From an uncultured Bacteroidales bacterium (GTDB taxonomy: Bacteria > Bacteroidota > Bacteroidia > Bacteroidales > Paludibacteraceae), in NCBI GenBank assembly GCA_945949375.1, contig CAMFEN010000012.1:1-12816 (forward strand): DNA of 12,816 bases, written 5' to 3'. A program made the position numbers and the translations under genes. Shown one piece after another: positions 5,910-12,816 of this stretch (the stretch's first letter is position 1; the number at the start of each line of letters is the position of its first letter). The notes beneath the pieces were generated by a model, which saw only the letters and a program-made list of their open reading frames with translations, had not been told where the DNA came from and made no database searches.

Positions 5910-6296
5910 ATGAAAAAATCATTATTTTTATTGAGTGCTTTTATTTGTTTAAGCACGCTGCATGGTTTCTCACAAACTTATGAGGAACAGGTAATTGAAT
6001 TAGCGGAAATTAGTTGTCCTATTCCGCTTGATGAACCGGGAGAAGATGACCGAATAGATCCGTCTACGCCACCAGTAACTCGTTTCCAAGCAACCATTAG
6101 CGGAAACGTGCTCCATGTGGTTGCCAATACGGGTATGATCGCGCGTATGCAGGTAGAGAACAACGAAACCGGCGAGGTGGTAGAAGACAAGTCATTCACT
6201 GCCAATACCGTTGCCTCTATTTCTGCCGCAGGTAGTTACACCCTATATATCCAATCCGGCAACACTATGGTTGCAGGAAATTTTGAAGTGGAATAA
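5910..6296 (+). CDS. DUF3244-type small secreted protein
   Basis: 128 aa. A clear Sec signal (MKK, hydrophobic 5-19, probable cleavage near GFSQ|T) precedes an acidic, Pro-rich spacer (about 36-55) and a compact beta-strand region (58-128) of the form 'F-x-A-x-I-S-G-N-V-L-H-V ... G-S-Y-T-L-Y-I ... G-N-F-E-V', which fits the Bacteroidetes DUF3244 Ig-like domain. Function is unknown; these are usually extracytoplasmic. An in-frame TTG at 5880 would add 10 residues but lies inside the -7 promoter element and before the expected transcription start, so the ATG is chosen. The following T9SS cargo gene starts 24 bp after the stop, so the two are probably one operon. No T9SS sorting domain is seen; the chain ends on the last strand. 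Confidence 0.78.
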   Translation: MKKSLFLLSAFICLSTLHGFSQTYEEQVIELAEISCPIPLDEPGEDDRIDPSTPPVTRFQATISGNVLHVVANTGMIARMQVENNETGEVVEDKSFTANTVASISAAGSYTLYIQSGNTMVAGNFEVE

Positions 6297-6320
6297 ACCA
6301 ATCCTATTTGATATACATTT

Positions 6321-8639
6321 ATGAAAAAGATTTCTTTACTATGTGCTATTGCACTGCTATGCGGCGCATTAGGCTCTTCCATCTATGCGGAGGCGGTGTT
6401 TAAGGTTAATGATGTACCTTATGAGCATGGAGATGCTATCTGCATGAATCACGACAACGGAGACTTGATAAGCGTTACCTATCTAAAATCTGCATTGATA
6501 TGGGACAATGCAGCTAATTTCTCTGCCCATTGGGGAGCAATCGGAGATCTTGAGTTGGTTTCGGAAACAGACTCTACTGCCACATTCCGTTCTACCAATT
6601 TAGGTAAAGGCGTAGCGCGATTGTACTATAACTCAGGATGTTGCGGCTCTGCTGTGGACTTGCATATCTACAAAGAGTTTGCTCCAGATATACATGATTT
6701 AGAGATAGAAGGTCCTACTTGTCTCACCCCCGGGGAGACGGTGGTATTCTCTGTTCGCCCTGTACTAACGCGAAACCTAAATGCCTATATCGGCGTGGAT
6801 AGTTACTATTGGAACCTAACCGATACAGGTATCAACAAGCCCTCCTTCGTGGATAGAATTGTGTATGCGGCAGGCGATGGCAGTTCGGTTACATTCGTGG
6901 CAAGTACGGTACACGCGGGAGATGAGGTACGAGTTAATTTCGGACAATGCAATAGAGACACTGCAAAAACTATCAGTAAACTATTAGGCAAATTGCCTCC
7001 AGTCCCGCAAGTAGCCAATGCCACGCTGTGTGTACCCTATGGAGGTGCCCCTATTGAAACCATTACGGTGCTGAATCCTGTTGATAGCGTGGAATATACT
7101 TGCGAAGTACCCTCTCAATACACAGCACGCAAAATAGATGCCCTGGGTCATGAGTTTGAAATTACGTTTGATTCCGTCAGCGCAAACGACATAAAGATTC
7201 GTGCAAACTACATTGGTGAAGAGGCATGCGGAAGCAGCGAGACCACAATCCACGTAGTACGTACATGGGGCAGCAACGTATCTTTGGTTTACCAAGATGC
7301 TCCCCAAGAAGACTGTTGTGCAGAGATAGGTGGCGGCTCACATACTTTTGCAGTTAGCGGAGATATACCGCAAAATTCAACTGTATATTGGCAATTACCT
7401 ACAGGGTGGGAGTATGATTCTAATTATAGTGAAGGGCAAGAGATTCATATCTATCCGACGGCTTCTGCTTTGGCGATGGATACATTGCGCGTATGGGGCG
7501 ATGCTTGCAATGATGAGAACGTAGTAGTAAAGACTTTGCAAGTGTATGTGAAGCCCGCTTCGGTAGTTTCCATCGAGCATCCCGCATGCGTTAGTGCAGG
7601 AGACTCGGTGATGTTCCGCGCCGTGCTTGGGAATAACGGTGTTGCACCTGTCCGTTATCATTGGAGCACTTCAGACGGTATCAATTTGGATATGTTCACT
7701 GGCGATAGCGTAATCTTTGCGCCCACTTCCTCAACTACCACGGTCAGCGTACAGCCCATGGGAGAGGTCTGCGCAGGAGATACCTATACAGACACGCTTT
7801 CCTTTGTTCCTATTGCACCCACGGGAATTGTTGTGGATAAGACCTGTATTGCAGCCGGAATGCCGGATACGATAATGCTATCAATACAAGGTGCTATAGC
7901 ACAACAATACTATGAATGGTTATTACCCGAAAGCATCACCTATTTAGGAGGAAATGAGCATAAATCTCAAATACAGATTATGACATCCGGGTTGCCCTGT
8001 ATTGCCGAAGTTCGCGCTTACGCGATTAACTCTTGCGGTACAACAGATACAGTATCCACAACGCTAACGATAGATACCGTTAAATTTTCATTAGTTGGGG
8101 ATATTGGAAGAAGATACACATATATATTAACGGATCCTGAGGTATTGGAAGATACGATTAAAGATGTTGCAATCACAAACTACGCATGGTATCTAAATGA
8201 TGAATTATACGAAGAAGGTGAGGATGCATATGAATTATCTATATATACATCAATTGCAGTAGGTGTTATACGTTTGGTAATTACTTTGGAAAATGGATGT
8301 AAACAATCTGCTACTATCTCTTTGGATGATTTAATAACCGCTCAAAATTCATCCAATTCAAGAGTAAATAGCATAGCGGCTGAACTTACCACCATTGAAG
8401 AAAATAATATGGAATTATTTCCAAATCCCACCGACAATAAGTTACACATATCTTTGCCTCAAAAGTTAAAACGAGCAATGGCTTATATCTATACTATGGA
8501 TGGTTTGTTAGTATACAAATTTTCAATTACAGGGGGGAATGCTGATATTTCAACCACTACACTTCCAAATGGCACATATAATTTAACAATTCATCGGGCA
8601 AACAGCATCGTTTCCTCAAGATTTATTGTCCAACACTAA
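6321..8639 (+). CDS. Large T9SS-secreted surface protein with PKD/Ig-like modules
   Basis: 772 aa. The signal peptide spans 1 to about 23 (cleavage near SIYA|E). The body has about five or six beta-sandwich modules, roughly 125-220, 226-312, 315-410, 412-497, 498-585 and 590-665. Several show a PKD-like pattern: a Cys near 'P-x-C-x-x-x-G-x-x-V-x-F', a 'Y-x-W' strand (YYWNL, YHWST, YEWLL, YAWYL) and a second Cys near the end, suggesting one disulfide each. The tail, about 695-772, is a type A T9SS C-terminal sorting domain: MELFPNPTDNKLHI, then IYTMDGLLVY, then LPNGTYNLTI, ending in SSRFIVQH. It should therefore be exported by Sec, then moved to the surface by T9SS and processed. No enzyme domain is seen; adhesion or scaffolding is likely. 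It is translated between the DUF3244 and LRR genes with short gaps. Confidence 0.88.
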   Translation: MKKISLLCAIALLCGALGSSIYAEAVFKVNDVPYEHGDAICMNHDNGDLISVTYLKSALIWDNAANFSAHWGAIGDLELVSETDSTATFRSTNLGKGVARLYYNSGCCGSAVDLHIYKEFAPDIHDLEIEGPTCLTPGETVVFSVRPVLTRNLNAYIGVDSYYWNLTDTGINKPSFVDRIVYAAGDGSSVTFVASTVHAGDEVRVNFGQCNRDTAKTISKLLGKLPPVPQVANATLCVPYGGAPIETITVLNPVDSVEYTCEVPSQYTARKIDALGHEFEITFDSVSANDIKIRANYIGEEACGSSETTIHVVRTWGSNVSLVYQDAPQEDCCAEIGGGSHTFAVSGDIPQNSTVYWQLPTGWEYDSNYSEGQEIHIYPTASALAMDTLRVWGDACNDENVVVKTLQVYVKPASVVSIEHPACVSAGDSVMFRAVLGNNGVAPVRYHWSTSDGINLDMFTGDSVIFAPTSSTTTVSVQPMGEVCAGDTYTDTLSFVPIAPTGIVVDKTCIAAGMPDTIMLSIQGAIAQQYYEWLLPESITYLGGNEHKSQIQIMTSGLPCIAEVRAYAINSCGTTDTVSTTLTIDTVKFSLVGDIGRRYTYILTDPEVLEDTIKDVAITNYAWYLNDELYEEGEDAYELSIYTSIAVGVIRLVITLENGCKQSATISLDDLITAQNSSNSRVNSIAAELTTIEENNMELFPNPTDNKLHISLPQKLKRAMAYIYTMDGLLVYKFSITGGNADISTTTLPNGTYNLTIHRANSIVSSRFIVQH

Positions 8640-8652
8640 ACTTATGCCCACT

Positions 8653-8686
8653 AGATATGCCATTACTTCTTGAGTATGGCATATCT
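8653..8686. other. Perfect 11-bp inverted repeat between cargo genes
   Basis: Arms AGATATGCCAT (8653-8663) and ATGGCATATCT (8676-8686) around a 12-nt loop, 13 bp after the stop of the T9SS gene and 17 bp before the next ATG. No T tract follows. It may be an mRNA-processing or partial termination hairpin that lowers expression of the LRR gene, or a protein-binding site. Confidence 0.7.
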
Positions 8687-8703
8687 GTGGATAACACACA
8701 TTT

Positions 8704-10134
8704 ATGAAAACATACATACGCATAATATTGATAACTTGTTTTTGTACAAAGTTATTTGCCTACGACTTTAAGGCGGTCAATGAACGAGGCGACTCCTTGG
8801 CATTCAATATACTATCAGATAGCACAGTGGAGTTTACATGTGATGAAAAAGTAACTTATCCTGATTATAACTACAGATACCTTACTTGCGACACCCTTTT
8901 CATTCCAAAAGAAGTCTCGCACGGAGGAAAAACATATTCTGTCATAGGAATAGGAGCAAATGCTTTCAACAACTCCAATCCGTCAATTAAGGTGGTCAAC
9001 ATTCACGAGGGAATAACCTCTATCTATTATTTGGATGGTCGCGTGGCTTCAGGTGCTTTTGTCTATAATAATTTGCAGGAAATCATCGTTTCCCCCTCTA
9101 ATCCGACGTATAAAAGCGAAAATGGCTACCTACTGACGAAAGACGGTACTCTTTTCCTTGCTTATCCACTTGGAAGCACATCCGATACCCTGCTGATTCC
9201 AGAGGGTGTAGCACAAATACAAGCAGGGGCTATGTTGGGGGCAGTTCATCTCAAGTACTTAGAACTGCCACTAACTCTAAAATCACTTAGTACGTTAGTA
9301 TTAGCCGAAGCCGACTCGTTGAACAAATTAGTAGTGAAAGATAGTGTAGAAACGCTGGAACGTTATTCTTTAGGTTGTTTGGGGCTATCAGAACTTACTA
9401 TTGGAAGCAGAGTAAGCAGCGTGAATAATGATTTTTTGCAAACGGATTCGGTTGTGAACATATACTTCCGCACAAATTTTCCCCCTACGATTCAAAACTA
9501 TAATGCCTCTACTTTCCTTTCTGAAATTATAGCGCGTGGCAGCCGTTTGCTGGTACCTCGGCAGAGCATAAATGCGTATAGGCAGGCGGATGGCTGGAAG
9601 AATTTTGGCGAAAATATCCTCCCGATAGAGCCGCCCGTGGTGAGCACGGAGGAGGGGGTTACCATCTCTTGGGTGCAGAGTTTCTCGGCAACGGGCTATG
9701 TGTGGTATCTGTACAAAGACGAGGCGCACACGCAGTTGGCGATGTCGCTGGCGTTTGACAAAGACGGACGCTTGCAGGAAATAGTGCTGAACAGCCCTGC
9801 CCCGCAGCGCGTAGGAGCTGCCAACACAGAGGAAACGGAGGAAGATGCTACGCGCTATGCCGAGTATTTCTCGTTCACTATCAAGAACTTATCCGCCAAC
9901 ACCAATTACTACTACCTGCGCCAAACGCTCTGCCAAGAGGAGGTAATAGAGACGGAGCAAGGTACCTTCAACACCACCCCCGGCAGCGACACCCCCACTG
10001 CCATCCAAGACCCCACCCCGTCCCTTCCTGCCATAGAGGGGGAAGATAAGGTTACCAAGATACTCCAAGACGGCACCATCCTCCTCCTCCGCAACGGCAA
10101 ACGCTACGGCATCTGTGGCGAGGAACACCAATAA
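8704..10134 (+). CDS. BspA-like leucine-rich-repeat surface protein
   Basis: 476 aa. The signal peptide spans 1 to about 19 (ILITCFCTKLFA). BspA-type LRR_5 repeats run from about 78 to 260 (VIGIGANAFNN, SIKVVNIHEGI, LQEIIVSPSNPTYKSENGYL, DTLLIPEGVAQIQ, LSELTIGSRV). They are closed by the usual cap LLVPRQSINAYRQADGWKNF (282-301). A fibronectin-III-like part follows (about 310-425), then a Pro/Thr linker and a short tail, KILQDGTILLLRNGKRYGI (452-470), resembling a C-terminal motif common on Bacteroidales exported proteins ('K-x-x-x-x-G-x-L-x-I-x-R-x-G-x-x-Y'), possibly a reduced sorting signal. BspA-like proteins are adhesins or binding proteins. GC rises from 42% at 9301-9360 to 68% at 9961-10020, close to the LRR/FnIII boundary, which may mark a recombination joint. 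The preceding T9SS gene ends 64 bp upstream. Confidence 0.82.
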   Translation: MKTYIRIILITCFCTKLFAYDFKAVNERGDSLAFNILSDSTVEFTCDEKVTYPDYNYRYLTCDTLFIPKEVSHGGKTYSVIGIGANAFNNSNPSIKVVNIHEGITSIYYLDGRVASGAFVYNNLQEIIVSPSNPTYKSENGYLLTKDGTLFLAYPLGSTSDTLLIPEGVAQIQAGAMLGAVHLKYLELPLTLKSLSTLVLAEADSLNKLVVKDSVETLERYSLGCLGLSELTIGSRVSSVNNDFLQTDSVVNIYFRTNFPPTIQNYNASTFLSEIIARGSRLLVPRQSINAYRQADGWKNFGENILPIEPPVVSTEEGVTISWVQSFSATGYVWYLYKDEAHTQLAMSLAFDKDGRLQEIVLNSPAPQRVGAANTEETEEDATRYAEYFSFTIKNLSANTNYYYLRQTLCQEEVIETEQGTFNTTPGSDTPTAIQDPTPSLPAIEGEDKVTKILQDGTILLLRNGKRYGICGEEHQ

Positions 10135-10154
10135 ATACCGGCATGGCTATATCG

Positions 10155-10235
10155 TAACATACAATTGCCGTGTAATTGAGCATTCATTTCTCATTGCGAG
10201 AATTTATGCTCAATTACACGGTAATTATAATGTTA
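10155..10235. repeat. Inverted pair of the AT-rich repeat (copies 3 and 4), long hairpin
   Basis: Left arm 10155-10183 carries ATTGCCGTGTAATTGAGCAT; right arm 10206-10235 carries ATGCTCAATTACACGGTAAT. They pair over about 28 bp with one or two mismatches and a small bulge around a 22-nt loop. The structure starts 20 bp after the stop of the LRR gene, between convergent genes, and could serve as a transcription barrier in both directions. Confidence 0.85.
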
Positions 10236-10248
10236 TCATGCTTTATAG

Positions 10249-10360
10249 CAGGCGAGGACGCCCCGACAAGTCGGGATGCAAGCCCCTGCGTACCCAGACA
10301 TACTATGGTGCGGCCTAGAGACCGCACCTCCTTGAAAGCAGGCGGGACGCCTGCGTCCCC
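10249..10360 (-). repeat. Right A-B-A palindromic repeat array, inverted copy
   Basis: Read on the minus strand: repeat A (10338-10360, one G fewer in the loop), hairpin B (10305-10334, arms at 10307-10313 and 10322-10328), then a second A (10249-10293) split by about 22 bp containing the palindrome CCCGAC-TT-GTCGGG. It aligns to 3943-4034 over nearly its whole length apart from that insertion. Part of it lies inside the glycosyltransferase gene. Confidence 0.88.
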
Positions 10361-11478
10361 TGTGTTACCGCTGCCGTCATGTTCGACCACGCGTATTTCC
10401 GTTTCTCTTCCTCGATACCCGAATCGAAGCAGTACGGGTCGCGGTGGCAGAAATCCAGCAGTGCGTCGGCGATGGCGCGGGCGTCCACGGGCGTTACGTA
10501 GCCTACCTTCCCGTTCGGCACTATCTCTGCCAGCCCGCCCACGTCGGTTACCAACATCGGCTTGGAGAAGTGGTACGCCACCTGCGTTACGCCGCTCTGC
10601 GTGGCGGACTTATACGGCTGCACGATGAGGTCGGCGGCGGAGAAATAGACGCGCACCTGCTCGTTGGGGATGAACTGCGTATGCCAAAGGATTTGCCCCT
10701 CCAAGCCGAGTTCCTTCTCCAACTGCGCATACTGCTCGGCGTTGTTGTAGAACTCGCCCGCCACGAGCAGCCGCACCTTCTCCCCACGCAGGCGCGGGTC
10801 GGCGTAGGCACGCATGAGGAGGTCCAGCCCCTTGTAGTCGCGGATGAAACCGAAGAAAAGCAGGTAGCGATAGCCACTCTCTAACCCCAGTTGCTGCTGC
10901 GCCTCCGCCTGCGGCAAGGGCTCGCCGAAGTTGTCGTAGAGCGGGTGCGGACAGAGGGCGACACGCACGGGGCTCTGCTTCGGCAGGAAACGCTCGCAGT
11001 CGCGCTTCACGCTGTCGGACATCGCCACGAAATGGTCTATGCTGCGCACGAAATAGCGTATCAGCCACTTGTCCCAGAAATGCGGCTCGTGGGGAATAAC
11101 ATTATCAAGAATCGACACCACGCGTATGCCCTGCCTGCGTGCGAGCCGCGAGATAGTGCCTAAGCAGGGTGCCATGAGCGGAATCCAGAACTTCACCACC
11201 ATCAAGTCGGGGCGGATATGGCGGAGCAGGCGCGCCGTCTTCCACCACGAGAAAGGATTGACCGAGTTCATCACTCGGGTAATCTTCAGGTCTGCCGGCG
11301 CAGGCTCGTCGGAGTACTGGGTTTTGCCGGGGAATAGGAAGTCGGGATATTGCAGGGTGAAAGTCAGGATTTCCACCTCGTGTCCCTCTGCCATAAACTG
11401 CCGAGCGAGACGCTCATTGTAGGTAGCGATGCCGCCGCCACGATAGGGCCAAGATGTGCCAAGGATAACTATCTTCAT
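10315..11478 (-). CDS. Family 4 glycosyltransferase with repeat-derived C-terminus
   Basis: 387 aa, GT-B fold. It would transfer a sugar from a nucleotide-sugar donor in polysaccharide or glycolipid synthesis at the inner membrane; donor and acceptor cannot be read. Seen: N-terminal GGGIATYNERLA (14-25), the acceptor-side domain, then the donor domain with LFFGFIRDYKGLDLL (207-221), VRLLVAGE (235-242), FSAADLIVQPY (279-289) and VTDVGGLAEIV (310-320). The E-x7-E region reads SATQSGVTQVAY without the first Glu, as in a known GT4 subgroup. The start is ATG 11478, preceded nine bases earlier by AAGGAG (11488-11493); an upstream in-frame TTG at 11496 is less likely. Residues about 374-387 (GTQASRLLSRRCGL) and the stop are encoded by repeats A and B, replacing the normal end of the last helix. 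It may still be active, since the core fold is complete. Confidence 0.9.
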   Translation of the reverse strand: MKIVILGTSWPYRGGGIATYNERLARQFMAEGHEVEILTFTLQYPDFLFPGKTQYSDEPAPADLKITRVMNSVNPFSWWKTARLLRHIRPDLMVVKFWIPLMAPCLGTISRLARRQGIRVVSILDNVIPHEPHFWDKWLIRYFVRSIDHFVAMSDSVKRDCERFLPKQSPVRVALCPHPLYDNFGEPLPQAEAQQQLGLESGYRYLLFFGFIRDYKGLDLLMRAYADPRLRGEKVRLLVAGEFYNNAEQYAQLEKELGLEGQILWHTQFIPNEQVRVYFSAADLIVQPYKSATQSGVTQVAYHFSKPMLVTDVGGLAEIVPNGKVGYVTPVDARAIADALLDFCHRDPYCFDSGIEEEKRKYAWSNMTAAVTQGTQASRLLSRRCGL

Positions 11479-11525
11479 ATTTTTGGTCTCCTTCAAAGAA
11501 AGGTTAGAGGTAATTGATTTAAAAC

Positions 11526-11704
11526 TGTCCGGGTGCGCAGGCGTCCCCGCCTGCTAATTTTGTGTATTCACTATCAGGCGACAAAGGTACGATTTTTTTC
11601 TCAAATAAACAAATTTTCTGCACTTTAATGCCTTCCACCGGCTATTGGAAGCAGATAAACATACGAATTTATCAGCAGGCGGGGACGCCTGCGCACACCG
11701 GACA
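11526..11704. repeat. REPIN/MITE-like element with inverted repeat A ends
   Basis: The left end starts with TGTCCGG followed by repeat A (11532-11554); the right end is repeat A inverted (11675-11697) followed by CCGGACA (to 11704). The ends match over about 30 bp with one short indel. The 120-bp interior contains a promoter on the minus strand and no coding sequence. Non-autonomous mobility is inferred from form only. Confidence 0.7.
11582..11613 (-). promoter_or_regulatory. Bacteroidetes-type promoter for the glycosyltransferase gene
   Basis: On the minus strand, TTTG (11613-11610), a 20-bp spacer and TACCTTTG (11589-11582) fit the -33/-7 consensus exactly. Transcription would start about 11575, giving a leader of nearly 100 nt that contains a repeat A hairpin before the Shine-Dalgarno. 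Confidence 0.8.
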
Positions 11705-11738
11705 AAAAAACCGCCTAACAACGTTTGTTAAGCGGTTT
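11704..11738 (-). terminator. Intrinsic terminator downstream of rpoC
   Basis: On the minus strand a 14-bp stem, AAACCGCTTAACAA / TTGTTAGGCGGTTT with one G-T pair and a 3-nt loop, runs into a T tract formed by the A run at 11704-11710. It lies about 130 bp past the rpoC stop. Confidence 0.8.
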
Positions 11739-11816
11739 CTTCTTATATTTCGAATATGTATCTCGTATGCCTTACAGCAGAGGGCATCTCTATCCCTCCA
11801 GACCCTTAAGATTTTA

Positions 11817-11839
11817 GCAGGCGGGGACGCCTGCGTACC
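11817..11839 (-). repeat. Single copy of palindromic repeat A
   Basis: The reverse complement carries GGTAC plus the GCAGGCG-TCCC-CGCCTGC palindrome, identical to the copies at 3943 and 4011. It lies 32 bp after the rpoC stop, between the gene and its terminator, so it should be transcribed in the rpoC 3' untranslated region. Confidence 0.9.
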
Positions 11840-11870
11840 CGGGCATTTCAGGGGGAGGGGAGGTTGAGAC

Positions 11871-12816
11871 TTATTCGGTCGTTTCCTCTTCGGCAGCCTG
11901 TGCCGCTTCCTGAGCGGCGCGAGCGGCTTGAAGGGCTTCGTACTCATCACGGTTATAGACAGGGATGCGCTTGAACTCTCTCAGACCCGTTCCGGCAGGA
12001 ATCAGGTTACCGCAGATAACGTTCTCCTTCATACCATCGAGGTAGTCGATTTTGCCTTGAATAGCCGCCTCGTTGAGCACCTTCGTAGTCTCTTGGAACG
12101 ACGCAGCCGACATGAACGACTTGGTGCCCAATGCCGCGCGGGTGATTCCTTGCAGGATCTGCTTAGCGGTAGCACAGGTTGCCTCTCGTGCTTCCACGAG
12201 GTGTTTATCCTTGCGGCGCAGCGTCGAGTTCTCGTCGTGCAGACGGCGGCTCGTTACTATCTGACCCGCGTGCAGCAACTCGCTGTCGCCAGCCTCGGTA
12301 ACCACCTTCTTGCCCCAGATACGGTCGTTCTCGTCAAGGAAGTCCATCTTATCCACAATCTGACCTTCCAAGAACCGAGTGTCGCCCGCATCGAGAATCT
12401 CTACCTTGCGCATCATCTGGCGCACGATAATCTCGAAGTGCTTATCGTTGATTTCCACACCCTGCATACGATAGACAGACTGTGCCTCGTTGACGATATA
12501 GTCTTGCACCGCCGTCGGACCTTGGATAGCCAAGATGTCGTCCGGCGTGATAGCGCCGTCGGACAAAGGTACGCCGGCACGCACATAGTCGCCCTCCTGA
12601 ACCAAGATTTGCTTCGACAGCGGAATCAAGTATGCCTTCTGCTCGCCCATCTTCGAGGTAACGAACAACTCGCGGTTACCGCGCTTGATACGTCCGAAGG
12701 TAACCTCTCCGTCAATCTCCGCTACGATAGCGGGCTTGGACGGGTTACGTGCTTCGAACAATTCGGTTACACGCGGCAGACCGCCCGTGATATCGCCTGC
12801 CGTACCAAAAGCACGT
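11871..12816 (-). CDS. rpoC: RNA polymerase beta' subunit, C-terminal part (5' end outside the window)
   Basis: The beta' subunit of RNA polymerase. The visible 314 codons are the C-terminal portion. The frame is open to the window edge and begins RAFGTAGDITGGLPRVTELF, a highly conserved beta' segment, so the start is outside. Further on are QSVYRMQGVEINDKHFEII with RQMMRKV (the beta' jaw/clamp C-terminal region) and KSFMSAASFQETTKVL, followed by IDYLDGMKENVICGNLIPAGTG. The last 30 residues are an Ala/Glu-rich tail typical of Bacteroidetes beta'. The gene normally follows rpoB in one operon. An intrinsic terminator and a palindromic repeat lie downstream. Confidence 0.98.
   Translation of the reverse strand, partial: RAFGTAGDITGGLPRVTELFEARNPSKPAIVAEIDGEVTFGRIKRGNRELFVTSKMGEQKAYLIPLSKQILVQEGDYVRAGVPLSDGAITPDDILAIQGPTAVQDYIVNEAQSVYRMQGVEINDKHFEIIVRQMMRKVEILDAGDTRFLEGQIVDKMDFLDENDRIWGKKVVTEAGDSELLHAGQIVTSRRLHDENSTLRRKDKHLVEAREATCATAKQILQGITRAALGTKSFMSAASFQETTKVLNEAAIQGKIDYLDGMKENVICGNLIPAGTGLREFKRIPVYNRDEYEALQAARAAQEAAQAAEEETTE

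Larger units (their letters stand above)
11479..11870. other. Repeat-rich intergenic block between rpoC and the glycosyltransferase
   Basis: These 392 bases contain three copies of repeat A, a 179-bp element with inverted ends, the glycosyltransferase promoter and the rpoC terminator. Short open frames here run through repeat DNA and have no recognisable protein features. Confidence 0.8.

Noticed and set aside
11479..11496. Six-residue extension of the glycosyltransferase from a TTG start
   Set aside because: The ATG at 11478 has AAGGAG nine bases upstream and begins the conserved MKIVILGTSWP N-terminus; the extension would cover that ribosome binding site.
11562..11867. Small plus-strand gene between the glycosyltransferase and rpoC
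   Set aside because: It runs through two repeat A copies, a minus-strand promoter and a terminator, and has no recognisable protein feature.

Overview
The window looks like a chromosomal segment of a Bacteroidales bacterium. The evidence is a DUF3316 outer-membrane-type protein, a DUF3244 secreted protein, a type IX secretion (T9SS) C-terminal sorting domain, a BspA-like leucine-rich-repeat protein, a TPR-membrane-HTH regulator of Bacteroidetes type, and two promoters of the form TTTG-N20-TAnnTTTG, the pattern known for the Bacteroidetes primary sigma factor. The genus cannot be read from the sequence. Background coding DNA is GC-rich (65% in 4561-4620, 68% in 9961-10020 by hand count), but a central block is much more AT-rich (22% GC in 5341-5400).

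Layout. 39-3933 (+): DUF3316 protein, S41-family lipoprotein peptidase, LolD-type ABC ATPase (overlapping the peptidase by 26 bp) and thiL. 3934-4332: a non-coding block rich in repeats. 4333-10134 (+): a surface/secretion cluster made of a membrane-tethered TPR-HTH regulator, then, behind its own promoter and a nested palindrome, a DUF3244 protein, a 772-aa T9SS cargo protein with PKD/Ig-like modules, and a BspA-like LRR protein. 10135-10314: inverted repeats. 10315-11478 (-): a family 4 glycosyltransferase. 11479-11870: a repeat-rich non-coding block with the glycosyltransferase promoter and the rpoC terminator. 11871-12816 (-): the C-terminal part of rpoC, cut by the window edge.

The central cluster reads as a possible sensing-and-display unit. 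A lipoprotein-like TPR domain would sit outside the inner membrane, one membrane helix would cross it, and a cytoplasmic helix-turn-helix would act on DNA. The next transcription unit starts with a 10-bp perfect dyad just upstream of a clear promoter and encodes three exported proteins. The link between regulator and operon is inferred from position only.

The most unusual property is the repeat content. A GC-rich palindromic repeat (stem GCAGGCG/CGCCTGC) occurs seven times. A triple A-B-A arrangement of it flanks the central cluster in inverted orientation (3943-4034 against 10249-10360), with an AT-rich 35-bp repeat on the inner side of each. One copy supplies the last 14 residues and stop codon of the glycosyltransferase; two others form the ends of a 179-bp element holding that gene's promoter. 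Separately, tandem arrays with 11-, 14-, 16- and 9-bp units lie upstream of, inside or between genes, including a 16-bp x 4 array inside thiL that is not a multiple of three.
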